A stretch of 28,042 nucleotides of DNA from a virus. The stretch spans positions 1 through 28,042 of IMG/VR virus record IMGVR_UViG_3300023284_000975; one strand, written 5' to 3'. The notes beneath the pieces were generated by a model. It was given only the letters and a program-made list of their open reading frames with translations. It was not told where the DNA came from and searched no databases. A program made the translations under genes and the position numbers. Numbering within the stretch: the stretch's first letter is position 1; every line of letters starts with the position of its first letter. Shown here in pieces: positions 20,509 through 27,080 of this stretch.

Positions 20509-20882
20509 AGTAGTCTAAATTCTCCTGTACTTGGATCCATTGTTTTAACAGACAGGTTGAATTCCTTAGCCCAAGTACGCTCCTTCAGAATACCCGCTGA
20601 AAGGTTCCAACCAGGAAGGAGTAGGATCACAAGGTCTGCTGAACTTTCAAGCATAGGTTTGTTATGCCAGTCCCAATTACTAGCTGCCCCCTTTAAGTCA
20701 TACATCTTAGCCACTGAATGAAAGTGGGCGATTGGAGAATATGCGACGGTGCGGACGAGGCCTGTGCGACTTGCTCTTGGCCTGCATAGTCTATCTAACG
20801 CTTTCAAGACCTCTATGTATCGGAACTCAACTACAGCTGGATCTGGATCGGAGTAGGGGGAGGCGAGGTATGAGTAGGTCAT
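20505..20882 (-). CDS. DUF1937-like, deoxyribosyltransferase-fold protein
   Basis: The 125-residue protein starts SYLASPYSDPDPAVVEFRY, the hallmark of DUF1937 proteins with the nucleoside 2-deoxyribosyltransferase fold. It continues AYSPIAHFHSVAKMYDL, NWDWHNKPMLESSADLVIL and LLPGWNLSAGILKERTWAKE, where the usual catalytic-region Glu follows the Gly. The family may act on nucleosides or nucleotides, but its reaction is not settled. It starts in an ATGA overlap, with TAAGG close upstream. It is the second member of this fold in the operon (the other is at 12672). Confidence 0.75.
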   Translation of the reverse strand: MTYSYLASPYSDPDPAVVEFRYIEVLKALDRLCRPRASRTGLVRTVAYSPIAHFHSVAKMYDLKGAASNWDWHNKPMLESSADLVILLLPGWNLSAGILKERTWAKEFNLSVKTMDPSTGEFRLL

Positions 20883-21052
20883 ACCTTACTCTCCACACAG
20901 AAGGTTCTGGTGAGCTTCCCTGGTTCTTTCTCAACTTGAATGAGGCCTTCTACCGGCCAGACAATATCGATACGAGTTATGTCGTCTTCTGGAGAGATGT
21001 CAAGCCTTTTCATCTGCTTCTCAACCTCGGTTTTGAAGGTGTTCCAGTTCAT
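20879..21052 (-). CDS. 57-residue hypothetical protein
   Basis: ATG 21052 has AAAGGAG 8 nt upstream, and the TGA overlaps the next start by ATGA. The product starts MNWNTFKTEVEKQMKRLDIS, continues DITRIDIVWPVEGLIQVEKE and ends TFCVESKV. It appears to have a helix followed by three strands. No family is recognised. The strong ribosome site and coupling support a real gene. Confidence 0.6.
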   Translation of the reverse strand: MNWNTFKTEVEKQMKRLDISPEDDITRIDIVWPVEGLIQVEKEPGKLTRTFCVESKV

Positions 21053-21053
21053 T

Positions 21054-21326
21054 TCATTTCTCCTTTATTACCCGTATGTGGAGGAAGTTTTCCGGGTCGT
21101 AGATGGTTAAGTTTGGATTGGATAAGGGAGGGTCCATTGGACCCCTCGTCGCTTCGTATGCATTCCGTTCAAACTCCGCAGCGACTCGGTGATGTTCACG
21201 GGCTTCCTCGGGATTGTCAGCGAGTTCGGCGAAGACCTTTCTGGCAAAGGCCCGACCGGACCATACGGAGCGTTGATACTTCGGGGGTTGAGTGGCAAGC
21301 CACTTTTCGTCAGTTAAATCACACAT
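21054..21326 (-). CDS. hypothetical protein
   Basis: The 90-residue protein is mostly helical and charged: WLATQPPKYQRSVWSGRAFA, KVFAELADNPEEAREHHRVA and EFERNAYEATRG. It ends in a strand-like LTIYDPENFLHIRVIKEK. AAGGGGA precedes ATG 21326, which overlaps the upstream gene by 8 nt. No known motif is seen. Its last codons supply the ribosome site of the next gene. Confidence 0.6.
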   Translation of the reverse strand: MCDLTDEKWLATQPPKYQRSVWSGRAFARKVFAELADNPEEAREHHRVAAEFERNAYEATRGPMDPPLSNPNLTIYDPENFLHIRVIKEK

Positions 21327-21513
21327 CGTCTTTCCCCTTCGTCAGTGTCATTCTAAGTTCAGGTTCAAGCCAAAGTGTCGCGTCAAGGACATCAACGTCT
21401 TGACAGGACTTCTCTTCCTTACAGAAGATACACCTTTTTATGCCTCGTGGCCAGTGCATTTCTAGTGCACTGACCGTTAAGGCTCCGGCGGCACAGAAGT
21501 TACAAAGCCACAT
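21319..21513 (-). CDS. small zinc-binding protein
   Basis: This 64-residue protein has LCNFCAAGALT and, after a short helix, RCIFCKEEKSC. Two CxxC knuckles separated by about 20 residues are typical of a zinc ribbon. ATG 21513 shares its A with the TAA of the upstream gene (TAATG). Function is unknown; DNA, RNA or protein binding are all possible. Confidence 0.6.
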   Translation of the reverse strand: MWLCNFCAAGALTVSALEMHWPRGIKRCIFCKEEKSCQDVDVLDATLWLEPELRMTLTKGKDDV

Positions 21514-21860
21514 TACAGGTTTACCGCTCGGTTTGAGACCACGTTCCAGATTTCCGGTGCCGCAGGAAGGTTCTGCGTTCCCATCAACACCCTGACGTCT
21601 ACGACTTGGCCCTCACGAAGCGAGTCAAAGTTATAGTAAATAAAGTTGTGAGCCTCTGCCATCGTCCTGTTATCCCACTCGTAAGGATCAACCGTGGCCT
21701 TCTGATCCGAGAGCTTCATCACAATGACGGCGGAGCCGGTGTCGAGGTATCCTTCCCGCCACAGGTATCTTGCCTCGATGGCGGTCGCACCCTTCATCTT
21801 GATTGCAAGGACGGGAATGCATGTCCCTTCATCTCGGATCTCAAACATCTTGGTTTGCAT
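21513..21860 (-). CDS. conserved phage protein
   Basis: The 115-residue protein begins MFEIRDEGTCIPVLAIKMKG after a short MQTK lead. It continues AIEARYLWREGYLDTG, VDPYEWDNRTMAEAHNFIYY and SLREGQVVDVRVLMGTQNLP. I recall the same order (EIRDxGTxIPxLA, YDPYxW, TMxxAHxYI, DGxVVDVEFIxGE) in small proteins of alphaproteobacteria and their phages, of unknown role. AAGGAAATG precedes ATG 21860, which overlaps the upstream gene by 20 nt. Confidence 0.65.
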   Translation of the reverse strand: MQTKMFEIRDEGTCIPVLAIKMKGATAIEARYLWREGYLDTGSAVIVMKLSDQKATVDPYEWDNRTMAEAHNFIYYNFDSLREGQVVDVRVLMGTQNLPAAPEIWNVVSNRAVNL

Positions 21861-22056
21861 CGTTCATTTCCTTTACATGACGTTCGATATCGGAAAGTTC
21901 CTCTTCGCTCAAACGTCGGATTGTGATTGACTCTCCAGGTTTTAGATACCTTACCCAATCCTGGGATCGGTCCTTTGCCTCTTCTGCAGTCCCTGTGGTG
22001 AATGATCCGGTAATTCCTGAAAAGTTCCCGGTGACTTCATACTCATCAATGGTCAT
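21841..22056 (-). CDS. small hypothetical protein
   Basis: The 71-residue protein starts at ATG 22056 behind TAGGAGAA. It has a strand-rich start (YEVTGNFSGITGSFTTG), a short helix and GESITIRRLSEEELSDIERH. The composition is acidic. It is probably a small alpha-beta protein. No family is recognised. Confidence 0.6.
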   Translation of the reverse strand: MTIDEYEVTGNFSGITGSFTTGTAEEAKDRSQDWVRYLKPGESITIRRLSEEELSDIERHVKEMNDANQDV

Positions 22057-22057
22057 C

Positions 22058-22528
22058 TTATTCTCCTATCTGCGTAGTGATTGACTTCACAGCAGCGGCA
22101 TCCCAAACACAACCGCTCGAACAATCCCATCCGTAGTACCAGTTGCATCCTTGATACAAACGACGTGCCCATTGATATGGAGCTATGATTATTCCTTGAT
22201 AACGACGTGCGACCGACCGCCAGTCTATCTGTAGATAGGAGTAGGGCGACTCCTGTATATTTTTATATTTAGCACTGAATGTATCGATGTCCTGGGGTGA
22301 GGAGAGCCGGAGGATTGAAGCGTCGGGTACGAGGATTACCTCGTGTTCTACCTTGAAGTCGTCGAGGCGGAACCCCTCACTTTCACACCAGTCCTTCCAA
22401 CCATCGCCATCCTCAACAGAAAACCAAAACCCTTCCGGCTTCATTTCAGAGGCAGATTTCTGCTCCACCGAACGTACCTTGTTGACCTGAGCCGAGGAAT
22501 AATGGATCAGCTTCGGGACCGTGTTCAT
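22058..22528 (-). CDS. conserved protein with HYS / GFWFSVED / WDCSSGCVWD motifs
   Basis: The 156-residue protein begins PKLIHYSSAQVNKVRSVEQ. It contains KPEGFWFSVEDGDGWKDWC, HEVILVPDASILRLSS, IDWRSVARRYQGIIIAPYQW and WYYGWDCSSGCVWDAAAV. I have seen this motif order in phage and bacterial proteins of unknown function. The HY near the start, the early substrate-pocket-like FWFS and the late YxGI segment recall ADP-ribosyltransferase-type folds, but I cannot identify a catalytic Glu with confidence. ATG 22528 follows GAGGAGAA in an ATGA overlap. Being an early gene, it could act on host proteins. Confidence 0.6.
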   Translation of the reverse strand: MNTVPKLIHYSSAQVNKVRSVEQKSASEMKPEGFWFSVEDGDGWKDWCESEGFRLDDFKVEHEVILVPDASILRLSSPQDIDTFSAKYKNIQESPYSYLQIDWRSVARRYQGIIIAPYQWARRLYQGCNWYYGWDCSSGCVWDAAAVKSITTQIGE

Positions 22529-22749
22529 TGCATTCTCCTCTTCTCAATATCCTTAATAAGCATTCCCATAGCCGCCGCCCCCGCACAGAAACCCAGGACG
22601 AAGGGCTCTTCCTCCATGTCGTAGGCGTGGGCGGGAGGATCCTCCAGTTTCAACATGTACTCGATGAGGACGTTCAGCGCCTTCTCGAAAGGGGTGTCAT
22701 TGCTGACTCCTCCTTCGAGAAGTTTCGCCCTGAGTTCTTGTGGGGTCAT
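22525..22749 (-). CDS. small helical hypothetical protein
   Basis: The 74-residue protein starts TPQELRAKLLEGGVSNDTPF, continues EKALNVLIEYMLKLEDP and ends with a moderately hydrophobic helix (PFVLGFCAGAAAMGMLI) and a basic end. The last helix could sit in a membrane but is short. GGTGAAG lies close before ATG 22749, which directly follows the lipoprotein stop. No family is recognised. Confidence 0.55.
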   Translation of the reverse strand: MTPQELRAKLLEGGVSNDTPFEKALNVLIEYMLKLEDPPAHAYDMEEEPFVLGFCAGAAAMGMLIKDIEKRRMQ

Positions 22750-22750
22750 G

Positions 22751-23155
22751 TTACTTCACCAGTTCTTGTACATCACCACGGAAATCGATGTCTGGCACGA
22801 TGGTCTGTGGCTTGAAGATCACTCGGTAGTGGTAGACGCTGACATCCTTTGCCGTCATTTGCTCGGCGAAGAACGTCACGTTGTCGGACAGACCGAGAAA
22901 ATGCTTCTTGAAAGCGTCAGGACCAGTCTTACACGTGACCGCAAGCTGTGTGCCACGTCCACCTGAGATGGAGCACCGTCCCTCGATGGTGAGGATATAC
23001 CTGTCGGTTATCCCATTGAGAAAGACGACACGCCGCTCGATCTCGAACATATCGGCAGCTTTCGATATGTTACGCGAGGCGATCGTTGCGTCGTCCTGGC
23101 ACGCAGTTAGTGTCAACGCGGCGAGCGCGGCGATTGCGATTGTAAGTTTGTTCAT
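22751..23155 (-). CDS. phage-encoded lipoprotein
   Basis: ATG 23155 follows AAAGGAAAG; the longer frame to 23224 lies in the upstream gene. The 134-residue precursor has a lipoprotein signal (MNKLTIAIAALAALTLTACQ, lipobox LTAC). The mature part contains ATIASRNISKAADMFEIERR, VVFLNGITDRYILTIEGRCS, VTCKTGPDAFKKHFLGLSDN and SVYHYRVIFKPQTIVPDI. I recall closely similar lipoproteins in other phages of Alphaproteobacteria. Two Cys in the mature part may form a disulfide. As an early surface lipoprotein it might block superinfection, which is inference. Confidence 0.7.
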   Translation of the reverse strand: MNKLTIAIAALAALTLTACQDDATIASRNISKAADMFEIERRVVFLNGITDRYILTIEGRCSISGGRGTQLAVTCKTGPDAFKKHFLGLSDNVTFFAEQMTAKDVSVYHYRVIFKPQTIVPDIDFRGDVQELVK

Positions 23156-23168
23156 CGGGTCTTTCCTT

Positions 23169-23495
23169 TTAGCTTTGGGTGTAAACGTTGATCTCGTCCT
23201 TGGGAAGCATCCCGCAGGTTGCACGGGGGATCATTTGGTACTTGACGAATTTGGAAGGAGTGTAACCTTTTCCAGGACCGATCATTTCTCCTGGAACAAG
23301 GTACCATTCATGTCCTGGAGAATGTTCTTGTACCTTCTCCTCCAGGATAACATCCTTGTCAGGAACGCCGGGGAGAGGTTCCCAGGCCATGCACTCTGGC
23401 CCGATACAGGGGTGCCCCAACCCAAAACCCCCAGGCGGAGAGGCCATTGACAATGGACATTTGTAGGCTGAGTATTCATCAGGATGAATAATCAT
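23169..23495 (-). CDS. Cys-containing conserved phage protein
   Basis: The 108-residue protein has YKCPLSMASPPGGFGLGHPC followed by IGPECMAWEPLPG. This CPxSM...CxGxxCMAW pattern is familiar from small phage proteins and could form a metal site. The rest is polar, with a late Cys in PRATCGMLP. GGGAGGGTGAG lies immediately before ATG 23495. Function is unknown. Confidence 0.6.
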   Translation of the reverse strand: MIIHPDEYSAYKCPLSMASPPGGFGLGHPCIGPECMAWEPLPGVPDKDVILEEKVQEHSPGHEWYLVPGEMIGPGKGYTPSKFVKYQMIPRATCGMLPKDEINVYTQS

Positions 23496-23496
23496 C

Positions 23497-24024
23497 TCAC
23501 CCTCCCATCGTCACATACGCTTTAACAACCAGCTTGCCGGTGTTCCGGTCCACCTTGAGCTTTGCGTCGCCTTTCGCCACCGCCTCGTTAATGGTGGAGA
23601 TGGCGAGGCGAAGTCGGCTCTCCGGCGAGCCCCCGTTGAAGGTGGACTTCTTCATCCCAACCACCTTTGCTCCGTGGTCGTCGGGAACGGTGGAGAAGAA
23701 GATTTCGGGAAGGGTGGTACATGGAGAAGGTTCAAGAGCGTAGGGGACTTCTCTACTTTTCCTGGTTGGTAGCTCCTTCATTCCCAGTTGTTCCAGGCTG
23801 AACCTGGCCTGTACATTGGGACTTTTCGGTACGTCAATGATGGTGGCTATCCGAGTACAGTATGGACCCTCGGGAGTCATGTCACCTGGGGGGACGAGGA
23901 GGTACAGTTTACTCTCCTCCCTTCTAACAGCGAGGTGACTTCCCAACTCTATTTTAAGTTCCCTTCGATCTCCCTCGTTGAAATAGAGGACCAGCTTGCC
24001 TTCGTTTGTGATTGAGGCCTTCAT
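23497..24024 (-). CDS. hypothetical beta-rich protein
   Basis: The 175-residue protein is rich in strands in its first 70 residues (GKLVLYFNEGDRRELKIELG, SKLYLLVPPGD). A central Pro/Ser-rich segment follows, and the end is helical plus a hairpin (LRLAISTINEAVAKGDAKLK, GKLVVKAYVTMGG). GAGGTGAAG precedes ATG 24024, in an ATGA overlap with the 58-residue gene upstream. The last hairpin resembles a short DNA-binding arm, but I recognise no family. Confidence 0.6.
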   Translation of the reverse strand: MKASITNEGKLVLYFNEGDRRELKIELGSHLAVRREESKLYLLVPPGDMTPEGPYCTRIATIIDVPKSPNVQARFSLEQLGMKELPTRKSREVPYALEPSPCTTLPEIFFSTVPDDHGAKVVGMKKSTFNGGSPESRLRLAISTINEAVAKGDAKLKVDRNTGKLVVKAYVTMGG

Positions 24025-24197
24025 AGCTTCACCTCTTCGATGGTGACGATAATGGACTCCGGGTAGGGACTGAGACCGAGCAGGTGCTTCGAAACGTAAA
24101 TGCTGCCGGCGATTATGTTCGGGACGCTTTTCTCTTTATAGACCACGGAGTACTTCTTCTCGGCGGCTAACTCAAACAGTGCAGTTGTCTTTTCCAT
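24021..24197 (-). CDS. 58-residue hypothetical protein
   Basis: ATG 24197 follows GAGAGGATGAA, and the TGA overlaps the next start (ATGA). The product begins MEKTTALFELAAEKKYSVVY, continues KEKSVPNIIAGSIYVSKHLL and ends ESIIVTIEEVKL. It looks like a small alpha-beta fold. The composition and coupling support a real gene. Confidence 0.6.
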   Translation of the reverse strand: MEKTTALFELAAEKKYSVVYKEKSVPNIIAGSIYVSKHLLGLSPYPESIIVTIEEVKL

Positions 24198-24221
24198 TTC
24201 ATCCTCTCGGGTTGGTAGAGC

Positions 24222-24515
24222 CTAAAGCTCCGGGTGATTATCATACTTCCCTGGGGGTTCAATCTCATACCCAGCGAAGGAATGCACCTCCGCTTCACAG
24301 CAGAATGAGACCCATTGAACATCTGTATGGGTGGAGACCACTCCCCAGGCCTCCGTAGTTCCAATGCCAAAGTCCACGAAGTCTCCCTCGCATGGGGAGT
24401 GACATAGGGAACAGATCTGGGAGGGTCCTGTGCATTCTCCGCCGTCTAACCTGTGGGGGAAAGAGTAGGCGGAGCATCGGCAGGTGTCCTGCGACCTTAA
24501 CTTCCTGGTTTCCAC
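24222..24515 (-). CDS. Cys-rich putative zinc-binding protein
   Basis: GTG 24515 has GAGGAGG 7 nt upstream and is the likely start. The 97-residue protein contains DTCRCSAYSFPHRLDGGEC, ICSLCHSPCEGDFVDFGIG and WVSFCCEAEV, nine cysteines in pairs that could bind two zinc ions. I recall a similar order (CxCxAYxFPHRxGGGxC, CxxCxxPC, CCEA) from phage proteins. Function is unknown. Confidence 0.65.
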   Translation of the reverse strand: METRKLRSQDTCRCSAYSFPHRLDGGECTGPSQICSLCHSPCEGDFVDFGIGTTEAWGVVSTHTDVQWVSFCCEAEVHSFAGYEIEPPGKYDNHPEL

Positions 24516-24655
24516 AGTCCGTCCTCCTCTTCAATCATCAATCCCCCTTCTCCTGGCCCTACACACTTACAGTCCTCCCCACGGTTTTTGCAGATCCTGC
24601 ATCTCGTGGGGCTCTTGGGGTCAAAGTACGCCGGCTCGTCACTTCGGTGGGACAT
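24497..24655 (-). CDS. 52-residue putative zinc-binding protein
   Basis: Three ATGs in a row follow AGGAG; the third (24655) has the best spacing. The product contains TRCRICKNRGEDCKCVGPG, a CxxC...CxC zinc-type pattern, and an acidic end (MIEEEDGLW). It overlaps both neighbours (17 nt and 19 nt). Its position among other short Cys-rich proteins supports it. Confidence 0.55.
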   Translation of the reverse strand: MSHRSDEPAYFDPKSPTRCRICKNRGEDCKCVGPGEGGLMIEEEDGLWKPGS

Positions 24656-24812
24656 CATCATCTCCTATTCCCATTACGTCTTTCCACTCTTTCGTCTCTT
24701 TATTTAAATTCTTGTTAAAGTTAATTGAGGCTCTGATTGTAAAGTAAACCACGATGGCGACCACGAGGATATAGAACCAACCTACTGCATTCTCCATCAC
24801 CACGTTTTCCAT
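24639..24812 (-). CDS. small single-span membrane protein
   Basis: ATG 24812 shares its A with the TGA of the upstream gene (TGATG), with GAGGGG 8 nt upstream. A second in-frame ATG at 24797 lies in a duplicated copy of the same 15 nt. The 57-residue protein has one membrane helix (AVGWFYILVVAIVVYFTI) and a charged cytoplasmic tail (NKNLNKETKEWKDVM, DDDVPPK). It may be an early membrane effector. Confidence 0.6.
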   Translation of the reverse strand: MENVVMENAVGWFYILVVAIVVYFTIRASINFNKNLNKETKEWKDVMGIGDDDVPPK

Positions 24813-24822
24813 CACCACGTCC
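24793..24822. repeat. 15-bp tandem duplication carrying a start codon
   Basis: TCCATCACCACGTTT (24793-24807) and TCCATCACCACGTCC (24808-24822) are tandem copies, identical over 13 of 15 nt. On the minus strand each contains GTGGTGATGGA, so the duplication gave the membrane-protein gene two possible starts five codons apart. Confidence 0.7.
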
Positions 24823-25195
24823 CCTCTTTAAATTCACTCTCCCATTCATCTGGGAAGTTGAAGGTTCGGGTTGGGAAACAGCTTTCACAAGCCACGGCCC
24901 CTTCAGTTAAGTGCAGGCTTTCCCTCTTAAGTCCATGGAATGAGGGGTGCCAGAACTTGATCTTCCGATGACTTCTACCAAAGCGGAGGAGAAGAACCCT
25001 ATTCGGACGGGAGTAAACCAATCCACATCCTCGACACTCCGTGTCAATGGTGATCTGGACCAGTGCTTCGGGGGGTTTTGTCGGTGCGGTGGGGAGGGGC
25101 TTCTCAGTGAGGAGTTCCTTCATGAAATCCTCAAGGGAGCGCCGTTGGTCGGCCTGTTCTTTTGCCTGGATGGTTAGTTCGGAGAAGGAGGTCAT
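24812..25195 (-). CDS. zinc-ribbon-containing phage protein
   Basis: ATG 25195 has GGAGAG just upstream and lies 1 nt after the stop of the upstream gene. The 127-residue protein has a helical start (SELTIQAKEQADQRRSLEDF), a Pro-rich linker and TECRGCGLVYSRPN. A basic LLLRFGRSHRKIKF and AVACESCFP follow. The two CxxC pairs form a zinc ribbon with a long insert. DNA or RNA binding is plausible but unproven. Confidence 0.65.
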   Translation of the reverse strand: MTSFSELTIQAKEQADQRRSLEDFMKELLTEKPLPTAPTKPPEALVQITIDTECRGCGLVYSRPNRVLLLRFGRSHRKIKFWHPSFHGLKRESLHLTEGAVACESCFPTRTFNFPDEWESEFKEGTW

Positions 25196-25196
25196 A

Positions 25197-25409
25197 TCAC
25201 TCTCCATGCATGTATCTGGGGTCTGTCTGAGCGAGACAGTCATTAACTACGCATCTGCCTGTATGGTCCACTAAGGTTAGCCCACACTGTTCACATAATA
25301 CAAGTGAATACCTTTTATATAGAGTATGTATAGGCTTGCTCAACCCTTCCATATCTCCAAAGTCCTCTCCGAAGGTATCTATGGAGCATTGTTTGCAGAA
25401 GTCAGCCAT
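25197..25409 (-). CDS. small two-zinc-knuckle phage protein
   Basis: ATG 25409 lies in a TGATG overlap, with GAGAGGG upstream. The 70-residue product starts MADFCKQCSIDTFGEDFGDM and later has SLVLCEQCGLTLVDHTGRC and NDCLAQ. The order FCKQC..FGEDFGDL.GL...LCEGCG..VD..G.C...DCL is one I know from phages and prophages of Alphaproteobacteria. It can bind zinc with CxxC, CxxC and CxxxxC groups. Function is unknown. Confidence 0.7.
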   Translation of the reverse strand: MADFCKQCSIDTFGEDFGDMEGLSKPIHTLYKRYSLVLCEQCGLTLVDHTGRCVVNDCLAQTDPRYMHGE

Positions 25410-25648
25410 CACCCTCTCTCCTTCAAATATTCCGGCACCTTGTTTGTCCTGAAGCCGAGGGAGTACAGGCACTCCTGAACCGCGGTGTTGCCTTCATCGG
25501 TGTCCATCTGGAGACGGTCTGTGACTTTACAGAGGAAAAAGGTTAGGGCCAGTTCATATTCATCAGAGCCGTTGAAGCCTATGCTCTTGGCTTTCATCGC
25601 GGCGCCGAGGCCCGTTATTGTGTCTTCTGTGAATTCCATGAAGTTCAT
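25409..25648 (-). CDS. small hypothetical protein
   Basis: The 79-residue protein starts at ATG 25648, which shares its A with the upstream TAA (TAATG) and follows AAAGGAAAA. It is mainly helical: FTEDTITGLGAAMKAKSIGF, YELALTFFLCKVTDRLQMD and GNTAVQECLYSLGF. No family is recognised. Confidence 0.6.
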   Translation of the reverse strand: MNFMEFTEDTITGLGAAMKAKSIGFNGSDEYELALTFFLCKVTDRLQMDTDEGNTAVQECLYSLGFRTNKVPEYLKERG

Positions 25649-25800
25649 TACTTTTTCCTTTCTGTTTCCAAGGAAGCATTAAGCTTCTCAAGGATCGTTT
25701 CCGTACTCAACGTACAGTCTCCTTCACAAACCTCACAGTACTTTCCATCTTCAATGGCTAGTACAGTTCCGACTAGATAACAGTAGACGTAGATCACCAT
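25648..25800 (-). CDS. 50-residue Cys-containing small protein
   Basis: ATG 25800 has GAGGG 7 nt upstream and overlaps the upstream gene by 7 nt; the TAA overlaps the next start (TAATG). The product starts MVIYVYCYLVGTVLAIEDG, has KYCEVCEGDC (a CxxCxxxC motif) and ends with a charged helix (TILEKLNASLETERKK). A zinc-binding role is possible. Confidence 0.55.
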   Translation of the reverse strand: MVIYVYCYLVGTVLAIEDGKYCEVCEGDCTLSTETILEKLNASLETERKK

Positions 25801-26033
25801 GAGATTTCCCTCATCCTTTCTGGCACCCTCGTCGTGATGTCCTTAACGTCCGCCAGGGCGAAGCCTATAGCCTCCTCCGGAGAGGTTCCAAACCCATTCC
25901 CGTTGAGGGAAGAATTCCCCCTCCCCCAGATTGTGGCCCACCAACCATCCAAACCTCGACGCTGGCCGACGGAGTGGAGGTAGAGGTTCCTGGGGTCGAG
26001 GGTGATGGAGGTGAAAACGGTCTCAAGGGGCAT
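25794..26033 (-). CDS. small hypothetical protein
   Basis: The 79-residue protein starts at ATG 26033 behind GGGAGTTAATTC. It contains FTSITLDPRNLYLHSVGQRR, LDGWWATIWGRGNSSLNGNG and a terminal helix (SPEEAIGFALADVKDIT). The alternating strand and helix pattern with a Gly/Asn-rich turn suggests a small substrate-binding fold. The ending SPEEAIxxAL is common to a group of short phage proteins. Function is unknown. Confidence 0.6.
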   Translation of the reverse strand: MPLETVFTSITLDPRNLYLHSVGQRRGLDGWWATIWGRGNSSLNGNGFGTSPEEAIGFALADVKDITTRVPERMREISW

Positions 26034-26036
26034 GAA

Positions 26037-26132
26037 TTAACTCCCGGTACGATAGACACTTCCGGTACTCATCTTTGTCAGACGCCGTCTGCGCCTTCTC
26101 TCCACACCAGCAGACTTCAGTGTCTCACCCAT
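26037..26132 (-). CDS. 31-residue basic peptide (possible)
   Basis: ATG 26132 overlaps the upstream stop by 8 nt, and the TAA ends 3 nt before the next start. The peptide is very basic (VERRRRRRLTKM). It would fill the space between two genes, but its ribosome site is not strong. It may bind nucleic acid or be a chance frame. Confidence 0.35.
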   Translation of the reverse strand: MGETLKSAGVERRRRRRLTKMSTGSVYRTGS

Positions 26133-26451
26133 AATCCGGCCTTTCTCCATCATTGTTCGCGTAGACCTCGGAACAGGCGTCGAGGATTTTACTTGTTGCT
26201 ATGGCGAGTTGCTTTTGTGTTACAGGGAGTCCTGCTAAAGATTGGTTCCAAAGCTCCGCGTAGTCAAAAGCGGTTTCGAGAACTGCGATGTCTGCTTCGC
26301 CGATTTTGACCGAGTGAAAGCCCCATCGCTGGCGCCAGACGTAGATCCTTGATCTGTCAATCCCAAACCTCCGGGCGAGGAGGTCGGCGGAGCCGGGGAG
26401 CCTTGCGATCATCTTGGAGGTCTCCAGACCAAGTTTGAGACCTCGGCTCAT
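26125..26451 (-). CDS. helix-turn-helix DNA-binding protein
   Basis: ATG 26451 has GGAGGGAG upstream and an ATGA overlap with the preceding gene. The 108-residue protein contains ADLLARRFGIDRSRIYVW and RQRWGF (about residues 22-45), a clear helix-turn-helix of the type in which the second helix begins after a G-I-D/S turn. The rest is helical (ADIAVLETAFDYAELWNQSL, VTQKQLAIATSKILDACSE). It is the only clear HTH protein among the first early genes and is a candidate for binding the GGTGGCATT sites near the leftward promoter, which is inference. Confidence 0.65.
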   Translation of the reverse strand: MSRGLKLGLETSKMIARLPGSADLLARRFGIDRSRIYVWRQRWGFHSVKIGEADIAVLETAFDYAELWNQSLAGLPVTQKQLAIATSKILDACSEVYANNDGERPDYG

Positions 26452-26708
26452 GTCTCCCTCCAATATAAATGCCAGACGAAGGGGTGGGAGATGCAGGTTC
26501 CGACGTATTTTGTTGAAAGCACTGGTCTTTGATTGCCGGTTCCTACGATGTAGAATTTGATATCATAGAGGGAATTATCTGACTCGACTTCACACCAGAC
26601 AGTAAGTTGGTAGGATTGGTACCCGAAGTGAATTGGTTTTCCGTACTCTGGAACCTTTATCGTTTGGTGGTCAGTCAACTTCAAAGGATACTTCCAGATT
26701 GTTTTCAT
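26448..26708 (-). CDS. conserved small protein (DUF7352-like)
   Basis: The 86-residue protein starts MKTIWKYPLKLTDHQTIKVP and continues YQLTVWCEVESDNSLYDIKF, then YIVGTGN, KYVGTCI and FVWHLYW. The pattern KTIxKYxLxxTDxQxIxxP...WxxVD...RxFxIxGTGxxI...YxGTxxxxxxVxHvF is that of a small beta-barrel-like domain common in phages. Function is not known. GGAGGGAG precedes ATG 26708, and ATGA overlaps occur at both ends. Confidence 0.7.
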   Translation of the reverse strand: MKTIWKYPLKLTDHQTIKVPEYGKPIHFGYQSYQLTVWCEVESDNSLYDIKFYIVGTGNQRPVLSTKYVGTCISHPFVWHLYWRET

Positions 26709-26878
26709 TGCTCCCTCCCCTTCACCACCGAGGTAAAGATGCCCTCGGCCCGAAGCTCCTCTCGGAGTTCCTCCGTGGTGAACTTCCTATTATACCAGTC
26801 GAGATTGTGATACCCTCGCCGGCGCATTTCGCGGAGGAGGGTGGCTTTGCTCAGGTGTGTGTATTTATCCATGTTCAT
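26705..26878 (-). CDS. small SAP-like helical protein
   Basis: ATG 26878 has GGGAG 8-9 nt upstream; the longer TTG frame is unlikely. The 57-residue protein has LSKATLLREMRRRGYHNLDW and TTEELREELRAEGI, two helices joined by a turn as in SAP-type DNA-binding motifs. The end is basic. A DNA-binding role is a weak inference. Confidence 0.55.
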   Translation of the reverse strand: MNMDKYTHLSKATLLREMRRRGYHNLDWYNRKFTTEELREELRAEGIFTSVVKGREQ

Positions 26879-26909
26879 CGTCTCAACTCCCAATCTATGG
26901 ACTTAACGA

Positions 26910-27080
26910 TCAGCCTCGTCCGGTCTGGGTCATCTTGGTCTCCGCCTCGGCGGTCTTGTCCAGCGCTCCGTCCACGGTGACGAATGTCGGCATAATCTTA
27001 ACTCCCATCGGTTGTGTTGCTTGCCAAATTGGCCAAAGGCCCGTGGGGCTGAGAGGAGGTTTGTTTCGCTTCGCTTCCAA
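26910..27080 (-). CDS. small protein with uncertain start
   Basis: An open frame from TTG 27080, about 9 nt after GGAGGA, encodes 56 residues ending MPTFVTVDGALDKTAEAETK plus MTQTGRG. A shorter form from ATG 26993, behind GGGAGTTAAGATT, is equally possible. A competing 61-codon frame (26930-27115, GTG start) covers the same DNA. I prefer the first for its ribosome sites and composition. Confidence 0.4.
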   Translation of the reverse strand: MEAKRNKPPLSPTGLWPIWQATQPMGVKIMPTFVTVDGALDKTAEAETKMTQTGRG

